A stretch of DNA of 64,000 nt from NCBI GenBank assembly GCA_037042915.1, contig CM073197.1, positions 310,001 through 374,000 of the forward strand, read 5' to 3'. The notes beneath the pieces are model-generated. The model saw only the letters and a program-made list of their open reading frames with translations. It had not been told where the DNA came from and did no database searches. The number at the start of each line of letters is the position of its first letter. Position 1 is the first letter of the stretch. This DNA comes from Auricularia sp. M13. Its lineage: Eukaryota > Basidiomycota > Agaricomycetes > Auriculariales > Auriculariaceae. Below are positions 52,940 to 62,020 of this stretch, piece by piece. A program made the position numbers and the translations under genes.

Positions 52940-53362
52940 ATTCGGAGCTGGTGGGCCCATCTGGACTGCCTCCGCTTCGGAGCGTAAATACATGAAATGT
53001 ACAACTCTCCGGAAAACCAACCCTCCCACCCAGTACAGCCAATTTTCTGTGCGGTAGTTTTTCCCGACAGACACTGCGGCGGTGCTAGCGGTTGCCTTTA
53101 GAGATGCATACTCGCCGGCTCAGATGTGAGCAGGCAGCCAGGTAAAACCTCTTGTGGGGAAAAAACATGAAAAAACCCCTGAGGAATGAAGGATCGGTTC
53201 CCCTCACCAACATGTAACTCCCTGACTACCACGAATATGCAATCCCCGAAGGCTTCCGGCTATACCAGTCCGATCAGTGCATGGCGGGGGTCAACGCCTC
53301 TCACCATCCACTGACTGTATTCTCAGTTTACACTATTGGAAGTGAAGGCATATCTGAATAAC

Positions 53363-56300
53363 CTAAGGTGTTGTGTTACCAAATGGTAGTGTGCGATCAC
53401 GCTTGAAAGCGGCAAGCATGTCGGCGGTCGGCACAAACATCCTGACAGACTTGTATACCTCGATAACTCGACTCGCGAAAGATGCAAGTATCTCAGACGA
53501 TTCTGTGGTCGATATAAGGGCGAATAGGCGGCGCTTCGGAGTCAGGTGCTGAAGGTCGTCCCGCGAGAGCGGGAAAGGCGTGCTGCGCGGTCCTGGGCTG
53601 AATGACTTCCGCTGAGCATGGTATGCAGCGTCATATGTGCTCCAAAAACTCTGTCGCAGGGTGCAAATACGCGTATCACTGCACAAGAAAAGTGCGTGCA
53701 GTGTGTCCTCCGTAGAGCATAAACAGAGGCGGCAAAGGCGTAACTCCCTATCAATGTCCTCATCGCGGCGCCGTAGCATTTCTACTGCTAGTATGTGATC
53801 CGCGAGCAACAATCCAGTCAGGACGCGGCGATGTGGTCCGTACTTTATCCTTAGGTACGGTCGGAACTCCATGACTGCCGCAGGTCTCGGGCCGGTCTCG
53901 TCGAATACCACACGGTTATGCAATAGATCCTGGCGCGTGCTACCGTGAATCTCCTGCTGTAGGTACTTATACATAGTCGTCTTGGTGTTGGACATCAGCC
54001 ATTCGATCTGCCGTTGGGTCGGCATGTTTGGCAAAACCAAGCCAATGGAATTCAGGGCGTCGCGTAGTTGTGCGTACCAGCCATTATGGGTGTGTGCCGA
54101 CAGTGTATCTCTGAGTGCTGCTGCAACAAGATGCGAGTTAGGCAGGCCAAGTGCGTACGAAAGGTAGCGAAGCTGAAGGTGGATACGACGGAACTTGATT
54201 GGCCAAAGACCGGTCTCGGTGAAAAGGATACAAAGCTGCGAGCGCTTTTGTACGCCGAGCAGACGCCTCAGGAATGTGTGCTGGACCTCCTCGAGTTCCT
54301 CTAGCTGTTTGAGAGTGCCCACCCCAGTCACTTCGCACCCCCATGTCAAATGAGGGTCGATATGAGCAGTGTACAGCTTGCGGCCCTCCCATGGTGGGAG
54401 CTTACCGATGTGGGATTCGACAAAGAATGAGACATTAGCGGCCCGCCTTGCGCGCCGAGCACAGGTCTCAAAATGGCAGTCCCACATGTTTCCTGCACCG
54501 CTTGAGAAGGTAATCCCAACATAGGGCTGTTTTGTGACAGTGCGCAGAGGGCGGCCATAAATAGAAAAGGCAGGCGGTGTTGGTTTCGACGCTCGCGGTG
54601 GTTGGATGACCATGACTACAGTTTTTGATAAGTTGACCTTCATCTGATTCTGAGAGGCCCAAAGCGCGAGGTCATTCAGCTTTGATTGTAGCCCTTCCGC
54701 GGACATGGAGCATAGCGCGATATCGTCCGCATGTTCCAGGTGAGAAACAACTGATTGAGCAAGCAGGATGTCATCCCGATGTGATCTTGTCTTGAAATCG
54801 GCGATGTAGAGCAGGAATGCAAGCGGGGATCCAGGATCCCCCATGAGAATGCCCAGTTCGGCGCTCATCTCGTCCGAAACGAAGCCGTTATGCCTGATGC
54901 GGTATCGCATGTCCGTATAAAGAGTCCTGAGCCAGTCAATGACTGGGCCGCCGATTTTAGAATGCAGGAACTTGAGCCAGAGAATTGAGTGGTTCACTGA
55001 GGGGAATGCATTACTCAGGTCCACGAACGTCACGTACAACGGTCGACCGGCGCGATGGCATTTCTCCGCCGCAACCCGCAGTATGAACGCGTTGTTCTCA
55101 GTGCGGTAGGTTGGTCTAAAGCCGTTCTGAGAGGGCGGGAGGAGGGATTCCCGGTCTGCAAACTCCCGGATCCTGGAGTCAATGATAGTGGTGAGCAACT
55201 TCAGCAAGCAACACTCAAGCGCGATCATTCTGTAGTTTTCTGGGTTGTCATACGGGCCCTTCGCCTTCGGAACGGCCACAAGGAGGGCGAGCTTCCAGGA
55301 CGAGGGAATTGTGCGCTCGCGAATGCAACGGGAGAAGAACTCAGCCAGCTTCTCATTTGGCACCGCGATAATCGCGGAATAGGAGAGCGCGTCAACCCCT
55401 TTCTGCGTTTTCAGATGAGGTATGACCTTAGCCTTTGCCGCGGCAACCTCATCTACTGTGATATCTCGCGTGAAAATGCCATCAGCGCTCGAGTCAGGAG
55501 AGTGTGACGGCAGGCTGTTCAGCAACGTTTCGGCGTGATTTCTCAGAGGAATATCAAACTCCTCAGGCGGGCGAGTAGGCTGATGCAAGCGCGATTCAAA
55601 GACATCAAATAGCAGGTCGTCGTCAACGTCTGCTTTGATATGTGCTGGGCGGCACCATTCATTAATCAGCTTCCAGAACTCACGGCGAGACTCCGCTGTA
55701 AGGAGACGTTCCCGATTTTCTTTCTGCTGCTCACTGAGCTGCCATCTGTTGCGATGCGAAGCTCTGTGTCTTTCATGCCAGAGAGCCGGGTTTTGCGTCC
55801 ACTTCCCATTGCGTAATTTGAACCACCGCTCGTTGTGGAGATCGACATTCCGAGTGAATATTGTATCCTCGGAAGGCTTGGCGTCCTTTGACGAGGGCTG
55901 CAGGGACATAGTGACTTTAAGTACCTGACGCGGCACTTGATTCATCAGCTGCTCACTGAGCGGCGTCGAGGCATCGGTCTCAGCGCGGTACGGTTCTGGT
56001 GGAAGCGGCAGAGCAGTCCCCGCACGAGCCAGTGCGTCAGCGGCATCGTTACTCGTGTTTCCACTGTGACCCCTGACCCAATTGAAGTGCACCCGGGCAG
56101 CGCGACGGCGGATCGAGGAGTGGATTGATTGAAGCATGTCGCCGTTGACACATTTCCAACCTAGTTCAGCTCTTGCCGGTGCCCATTCGGCCAGGCTACG
56201 AATGGCGTATTCAGAGTCAGTGTGAATGACCAGTAGCCGGCAGGGGTCAGCCATGTCGATCGCAACCTGGATAGCAAGTAATTCGGCCCGGTTGTTGGTC

Positions 56301-57469
56301 TGATCACCGTGAACACGCAGAGATCTATTGTGCGGGCTATGCGGTCCCCAAAAGATGCCAGCACCCGCCGAGGAGCTGTTTTTGCCGTTCTTTGCGCAAC
56401 TCCCATCCGTATATACGTGTATGGGGTTGGCATCGTCGCAATACACCGGTCCATATAGATCTGCCATAGCTTCCTCCCATGAGCGCGCACTCTGAGTAAG
56501 TTCCTCCAGGAGCTTATCAATGCCCGTGTCATCCTCCCGGAAGTTGAGCTCAGCAATGGGATGTAGTTTCCGCGGGCTCCGGACGCGTTGAGGCCGGCGA
56601 GCTGGCGTTGTCAGAGTGGCATTCAAAATGGCATGGTCTGAGAGACGGGCCTGCGGCGTGATGGAAAAGCGAGCGACGAGTTGCAGGTGAGATCGGGAGA
56701 CAAGGGCGTAATCGATGACTGATCGACCGAGGGATTGAAACGAGGTGAACATTCCCCCGCTCGCTTTGTCGTTGCCAACAGCACCGTTCAGAATGCACAG
56801 GTTCGCCTCCCGCGCAATGCGGAGGAGGTAGTTTCCGCGTGGATTGCGCTTCCCAGTGTCCCTGGAAAGGCGGGGTGGATCGAGGGCCGGGTTACCGACG
56901 CCCTTTCCTGTCCTGGCGTTCATATCTCCTGTCAAGTAAACCGGCAAGCCTGAGACTTCGAGACCAGCAAGGATCTCCTCAAGGCGCTGTGTCGGATCAA
57001 CTGACGCCCAGAGAGAAGGGTCGAGATGAGTGTTCTCAGGGTATAAGTAAGCGTTAACAATGTACATCTGCGGCAGCTTCAAAACCATTATATCTTCCCC
57101 GGACAAGTCGGTGCAGAGCTCAAGATCAACGGACTCATGAACGATAGCTGCAACACCGCCCCACCCGTGGTCCATGTTCGGTCTGCACGGTCGGGTAACT
57201 GAAAGTATATGATAGCCATGGGGTAATTGCTTCTGCAGGCATTCAGCTTCCCCAGGCCGCAAGTGAGTCTCCTGAAGCAATAACACATCCACTGTCTTAA
57301 TGAGGTGTACCATCGACGGACGCTTCAGTTTCAGTGCCAGGTTCCCTTTGATATTCATAGACTTGATTACAAGTTCATTTGTGTCACGAATGCCTTTATT
57401 GACGGGCGAGCGCGAGCGTACATGAGCGTCGCGGGCAGCGGTAACACGGGAACGGGCAGCACGATCCAT
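53363..57469 (-). CDS. LINE B ORF2: endonuclease-RNase H-reverse transcriptase
   Basis: 1368 aa. Endonuclease: VIKSMNIKGN, LLLQETHLRP, YLTGDMNARTG, VIDYALVS, LSDHAIL. RNase H at about residues 348-490: IHVYTDGSCAKNG, NNRAELLAIQ, LLVIHTDSEYA, GHSGNTSNDAADALA, a full D-E-D-D set. RT at about 660-980: VDLSNAFPSVNH, GILMGDPGSPLAF, and HADDIALC, where the first residue of the usual F/Y-A-D-D box is His. C-terminal zinc motif CRLCLCSTEDTLHALFLC. Most LINE RNase H domains follow RT; here it precedes RT. Starts 22 nt after the ORF1 stop. Confidence 0.9.
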   Translation of the reverse strand: MDRAARSRVTAARDAHVRSRSPVNKGIRDTNELVIKSMNIKGNLALKLKRPSMVHLIKTVDVLLLQETHLRPGEAECLQKQLPHGYHILSVTRPCRPNMDHGWGGVAAIVHESVDLELCTDLSGEDIMVLKLPQMYIVNAYLYPENTHLDPSLWASVDPTQRLEEILAGLEVSGLPVYLTGDMNARTGKGVGNPALDPPRLSRDTGKRNPRGNYLLRIAREANLCILNGAVGNDKASGGMFTSFQSLGRSVIDYALVSRSHLQLVARFSITPQARLSDHAILNATLTTPARRPQRVRSPRKLHPIAELNFREDDTGIDKLLEELTQSARSWEEAMADLYGPVYCDDANPIHVYTDGSCAKNGKNSSSAGAGIFWGPHSPHNRSLRVHGDQTNNRAELLAIQVAIDMADPCRLLVIHTDSEYAIRSLAEWAPARAELGWKCVNGDMLQSIHSSIRRRAARVHFNWVRGHSGNTSNDAADALARAGTALPLPPEPYRAETDASTPLSEQLMNQVPRQVLKVTMSLQPSSKDAKPSEDTIFTRNVDLHNERWFKLRNGKWTQNPALWHERHRASHRNRWQLSEQQKENRERLLTAESRREFWKLINEWCRPAHIKADVDDDLLFDVFESRLHQPTRPPEEFDIPLRNHAETLLNSLPSHSPDSSADGIFTRDITVDEVAAAKAKVIPHLKTQKGVDALSYSAIIAVPNEKLAEFFSRCIRERTIPSSWKLALLVAVPKAKGPYDNPENYRMIALECCLLKLLTTIIDSRIREFADRESLLPPSQNGFRPTYRTENNAFILRVAAEKCHRAGRPLYVTFVDLSNAFPSVNHSILWLKFLHSKIGGPVIDWLRTLYTDMRYRIRHNGFVSDEMSAELGILMGDPGSPLAFLLYIADFKTRSHRDDILLAQSVVSHLEHADDIALCSMSAEGLQSKLNDLALWASQNQMKVNLSKTVVMVIQPPRASKPTPPAFSIYGRPLRTVTKQPYVGITFSSGAGNMWDCHFETCARRARRAANVSFFVESHIGKLPPWEGRKLYTAHIDPHLTWGCEVTGVGTLKQLEELEEVQHTFLRRLLGVQKRSQLCILFTETGLWPIKFRRIHLQLRYLSYALGLPNSHLVAAALRDTLSAHTHNGWYAQLRDALNSIGLVLPNMPTQRQIEWLMSNTKTTMYKYLQQEIHGSTRQDLLHNRVVFDETGPRPAAVMEFRPYLRIKYGPHRRVLTGLLLADHILAVEMLRRRDEDIDRELRLCRLCLCSTEDTLHALFLCSDTRICTLRQSFWSTYDAAYHAQRKSFSPGPRSTPFPLSRDDLQHLTPKRRLFALISTTESSEILASFASRVIEVYKSVRMFVPTADMLAAFKRDRTLPFGNTTP

Positions 57470-57490
57470 AGAAGCACCCGTCTGCCACCG

Positions 57491-58861
57491 TCAAGCGCGA
57501 CGGCGGTCACGGCGGTCACGGCGGTCATGGTCGCCTTCGCGGTTGCGCGAGGGGTACGGGCGCTCAGTCTGACTCTTGCGCATGAGGTCGGCGAGAGACG
57601 CGACGGTCATCGTATCTGCAACAGGGATGGCGCGGAGTGAGCTGTAACCCTCGTCGCGTTTGCGCCAGAACGCCATGAAGCGCTCAAAGTTCGGCCGGGT
57701 CGAGAACTGGAAGTAGCGCCAGACAGCGCTGTTGTCGTTGGGTGGAAGGAACGTCTTGACGGGCACCGGGCAGCCGCCGTTGCCGTGCGCGAGGTTCTCG
57801 CAAAGGCTCTTGACGAAGCGCATGTTGAACTTGTCGTCCTTCCAGGTGAGGGCCGGGGTACCATCCGGGCACGACGGCTGGCCGATGCGACAGGTGATCC
57901 AGTCGTCCTCGCCGGCGTCGCCATCTTCGTAAACGACGGGTTCGCGCGGGTCGACGTCGGCAGGGCTGGCACGGCCAGTGCTCGTGGAAGTCGAACCGCG
58001 ACGGGGACGCTTGATGGCACGCGAGTCGTTGTCGTCTTCCTCGTAGCTGTCGCGGGCGCGAGTAGCGCGACGACGCGACGGGGGCTGTCGCTGCTCTGAA
58101 TTATCAGAGGTCTTGTGGTGTGAGCGCGTCGAGTCCAGCTGATTGCCGTGTTCCTGGACGTGCCGCTCCATGTCGCGGCGGAAAGCCGCGAACGTATTCC
58201 AGTCGTCGATAGCGTCGGCCGTGAGCTGGCGGAGATCTTCCTGAGCCTGCGAGAGCTCCTCATTCGTCGCGTTGACAGCATTGCCCGCGGCCGCGACGAG
58301 CTGTTCGAGGGAGTCGAGGCGACGGCTGGTATCCGCGAAGCGCTTGTCGAGCGCGGCCTTCGTGTCCGCGGCCAGCTTGGCCGTCAGGTTGAGCTGGTTG
58401 TCCGCGTCGTCGATGCGCTTGTCGAACGCGTACTGCGCCTTGTCCGTCTGATCGAGCCTGGCCGAGAGGTCCTTGACGGCGGTCGATAGATCCTTGACGG
58501 TATTCTGCAGGCGCTTGAGCGTGTCGTCCGCAGGCGACGGGCGTTTCTGGTTCGACTTCTTGAGTTGCGCGAGCTCCGACTCGCACTGATCGAGGCGCGT
58601 CTCGAGCCCTTCGAATCGTAGGTCGTCGGCGTCGGCGATGACAGCGGACGCGGTGCGCTTCGGGCGCCTCGGCGACTCCGGCTTGTCCGGGCTGCTGGCA
58701 GCCTTCCTGGCTGCTCTCGTCCTGGTCGTAGAGCCGGGCTGGTCCACGGCAGGCGCGGCGGCCACGTCGTCTCGGAGTGCGGTCGGGGACGAGGGGGTCG
58801 TGTCGTCAGACGGCTTGTCGGACGATTTTTGCGGCGCAGCTGGGGCAGGGTCGCCTTCCAT
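57491..58861 (-). CDS. LINE B ORF1, coiled-coil protein
   Basis: 456 aa. Acidic Pro/Ser/Ala-rich N-terminus, a long heptad-patterned coiled coil at about residues 95-260 (SELAQLKKSNQK, DLSTAVKDLSARLDQ, LDKRFADTSRRLDSLEQL). A basic linker and a folded C-terminal part with W and F residues (FMAFWRKRDEGYSSL) follow, and a KSQ-RDRRDRRR tail. No CCHC knuckles, unlike the ORF1 at 62342. ORF1 proteins trimerise and bind element RNA. Confidence 0.75.
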   Translation of the reverse strand: MEGDPAPAAPQKSSDKPSDDTTPSSPTALRDDVAAAPAVDQPGSTTRTRAARKAASSPDKPESPRRPKRTASAVIADADDLRFEGLETRLDQCESELAQLKKSNQKRPSPADDTLKRLQNTVKDLSTAVKDLSARLDQTDKAQYAFDKRIDDADNQLNLTAKLAADTKAALDKRFADTSRRLDSLEQLVAAAGNAVNATNEELSQAQEDLRQLTADAIDDWNTFAAFRRDMERHVQEHGNQLDSTRSHHKTSDNSEQRQPPSRRRATRARDSYEEDDNDSRAIKRPRRGSTSTSTGRASPADVDPREPVVYEDGDAGEDDWITCRIGQPSCPDGTPALTWKDDKFNMRFVKSLCENLAHGNGGCPVPVKTFLPPNDNSAVWRYFQFSTRPNFERFMAFWRKRDEGYSSLRAIPVADTMTVASLADLMRKSQTERPYPSRNREGDHDRRDRRDRRRA

Positions 58862-60011
58862 CTGCGCGCAGGCGGAAATGACTGTTTGTGTGCTCTATTA
58901 AGAAGACGGGAAACGGGGGGAGGCCAAGGGAATTACGGTTTTGTTCCGTCGGCCGCAGTACTTGGGATGCAGTGACGGAATGTTCTCGAAGGGATCTGCT
59001 TCCGGGCTGTATAGTTGCTCAAATAGGCAATACCTTATATAGCTCCGGGTCCGCAATCAACAGACGGGCCAAGGGCAGACGACAGCGAGTGGGCACAAAA
59101 GACTGCGTAGAGCGCGACGGAATCGCTGTTTATTGGCAGGGTGCAGATAAATCTGCGACGTAGGGTAGTAAAAGCGGGCACAGCGGCACCGATACAGGCC
59201 GTGAGGGCAGGGGGTTGTATGCGCCGGGTCTTCCACGCGAGGGACGGCGAAGCCGCGCTCTACGTGGGCAATATGGGCGATTCGAGTGTTGGAATACGGT
59301 GTGCAAACGCGAGGGACGGGCAACCGCGCTCTACGTGCAGGAGGCGCGAGGGGCGACCAAGGTCGTGCTCTACGCAAGTACTCGAAGTAGTTCTCTACGC
59401 GAGGGACGGAGGCCGCGCTCTACGTAGGAGTTATAGACGGCAGAGCCAGACTCTATGCCGCGACGAGCAGTTGTGGTACGCCAGTGGCACCCGGGTCGCT
59501 CGGCGAGATGAGCTCCCAACCGAAAGACAGTGTGACCGGCCTGCGCCGAAAGCTTGTCGCAAAGCATTCCCGTTGAGCTATGTATGACACAGAATTTTGA
59601 CTGTAAACAACTCGATGAGAGTATATTCTCGTCGTTCCTACCCGATCCCATTATACCCAGGCCTTTTATAGCTCCAGAAAAAGCATCCAAGACGTCATAG
59701 CAGTCAAATTGTCCTCAACTTCGAATACGTGATAGATTGCAGGTGTTGTGCATGAATGACGGGAAGAAGGCGCGTGCAACTGGATTAAAAGCTACTTTCC
59801 AAGACGGTAACTCAGGAGAATATAACACCGAAATCCCCACATTGAACAGTTTTAGCAGTACTGCGACGTAGGCGAGCACAACCACGCGCGCAGGTCGATC
59901 TTGCGGAACGTGGCGCCCATCCCAAGCCAGAATCAATAGTGAGAGGAACGGCGCTCAGCGCTGCTTGTGCTTCATGCAACACGTTCAGGCCATCATTACC
60001 TACGGCTGTGC
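58862..60011. other. Region between LINE B and F-box D
   Basis: Probably includes the LINE B 5' UTR at its left. A TATATA element (about 59037-59042, minus-compatible) and irregular repeats at 59230-59430 are present. No gene supported. Confidence 0.35.
59230..59430. repeat. Irregular tandem repeats of a ~30-bp unit
   Basis: Units with CGCGAGGGACGG followed by CCGCGCTCTACGT recur at about 59236, 59311 and 59398, with a diverged one near 59350. Spacing is about 75-90 bp. Confidence 0.6.
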
Positions 60012-61025
60012 TCATAATTCTTTGAACAGCGAAGCATCTGCATCAACGTTCCTCTTTGAATGTAGGTCTACGCCCTCCAAGACCAAGGTTATCTGCGGTG
60101 AATTCGCCAGGTGTAACAGGAGAGCTGACCGGACGAAATGGCTGAGTTCGCTGTACGAGACAGCAACGATGCCGTTATAGCTCCACAGTGTCAATTTCGT
60201 AACGTTCGGACAAAGGGGATACCGGTTCTCTGTCGCCATGTACTTCAGAGGCTGACTCTGAGTGAGTAGGAGTCGTAGACTGGCCAGGTTCTCCAGAGGT
60301 GGAAGGACTGATGAGACCAACGGCCATAGATTATCCGGCAGCGACAGAGCCGTGATACGTTCCGCAGTGCGGCCGTAACGGAGGCCTTCCAACGTACTAT
60401 CCACGAGCCAGGCATCATGCAGCTGAGTGAATATCCTGAAACGACCGGAATGAACGGCCGTGAAGGAGATGTCGACATTTTGACCAATGACCTTGCTGTC
60501 GCTCATGTCGAATCCGCATGCAACCTCTAACTCGCCATCGAGATGCTGAAGGCAACAATCCGTCAGAAGTCCATTCGGGGATCTGACACGGATGCCGGGG
60601 ATCTCGTGAAGTGACGCGCGCAGGAATAATTCTGTCGCGCAGCCAACCTCCAGATTGACATCGAGATACTGAAGGCTGCGCCATGGCTGATGATCAGCAC
60701 AAGCGGCTGGGCTAATGATCACGGGGCCCGAGACCACCATTTTCCGTAGTGCTGGAAAGCAAGGCCATAGCGATTCGATTTCTGTGATGCGCCCGAGGTT
60801 CCAATAGAAAATAATCAGAGTCGTGACGTTGGCGAACGCCGGTAGCTGGCCGGACGGTGGAAGATACACGTTGCGAAGTCCGACGAGTCGTAAGTCAGGG
60901 GCATTGCGGTTTAGAGTGTTACTGGATAGATAGGGCGCCGTAAAGGCGGGGCACAAGGCGTCCACAGTCAACATGACGACGAGTTCTCGAAGTCGTGGGG
61001 CAGCGTTCTGTATGAGTTCCACGAT

Positions 61026-61703
61026 AGGCCCCCGGATTATTCCATCTGAGGTCTCATCCGGCGGGCGGCCCGATATGGGGGGGTTTGAAATCCGCAAAAC
61101 GACCCCCATATGGGGGGGTTTGGATGAGACATCGGGATTTTCCGATATCAAATCCGTTATCTCCGCTGCACGCGAAACTGCACGTCCGCACCGAATTGGT
61201 GCTGTTTCCCGCGGTAAAATCGCTAAATTAAGGCACTATATAACCAATGAACAAATAATTTTATAAATTTATGGAATTCCTCATCACTGGACTCGAAGAA
61301 TATGTAGTCATCCACCAATTGGGGCGGGTTGATGTACAGAGCGCGCGCTCGTCGCTCTTATAGGATCGTAGACGTGGTTCAGGTCGTATATTAATGTCGA
61401 ACACGAGTTATTACTACAATCAACGCTGCGGACGTGGTGGGAATGGGGGCGCTACAGGCGTCGTCATGCAGGTAGCGGCCACCACGACCCGTTGAGCGTG
61501 GTGCGAGCCGGACCAGGCACCGACTGACAGCAATGCTGGCAGCCGGCAGCCGGTACACATGGCCGCGCGTGGGGGGATTTGGATCAGGCGTGGCGCCGCC
61601 AGAGGGCCGCGCGTGGGGGGTTTTGGATGAGTGGTGCGCGCGCCAGAGTGCCGCGATATGGGGGCGTTTGGATGAGGGGCCGACCGGAATTATCCGGGGG
61701 CCT
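61026..61703. mobile_element. TIR element, 678 bp, with 8-bp target duplication (hAT-like size)
   Basis: Ends AGGCCCCCGGATTATTCC and, inverted, AGGCCCCCGGATAATTCC (17 of 18 match). Flanked by TCCACGAT (61018-61025 and 61704-61711). Subterminal repeats of TATGGGGGGGTTTGGATGAG type occur twice near the left end and three times near the right. An AT-rich middle (61200-61270). No coding capacity. Confidence 0.88.
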
Positions 61704-62020
61704 TCCACGATCTGCTCGCCGTAAAGACCATGGTACTTCATTCCCAGAACCACCAGATGGTCTAGATGGAGGGGGAGAGCGGGAAGCACTCGCTTCGGTA
61801 CGAAGTCACACGGCTGTTCGATTGTAACCTCGCCAGTCGCGAACGACTGCGTTCCAACCGCAATAGGAAGAAGGCGACCGCTGCTTCGCTGGTGGATTCA
61901 AGCGACACCGTAACAGAGTAGGCATCGCATGCAAAGGCCACTTTTCTCCAGACAGAGCAGACGAGCATGACAGGGAGAAGTTCCGACAGCGTAAAGCCGT
62001 TGAATATGCGCAACCATAGT

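Larger units (their letters stand above)
52922..58861 (-). mobile_element. LINE B, non-LTR retrotransposon with two ORFs and a TAGG-repeat tail
   Basis: Minus-strand element. The 3' end (left) is a (TAGG)n tract at 52925-52939 instead of poly(A). A ~420-bp 3' UTR, ORF2 (53363-57469) and ORF1 (57491-58861) follow. Both frames are open. The 5' UTR must extend beyond 58861, but I could not place the border or the target duplication. ORF2 has EN then RNase H then RT, an unusual order. Confidence 0.85.
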
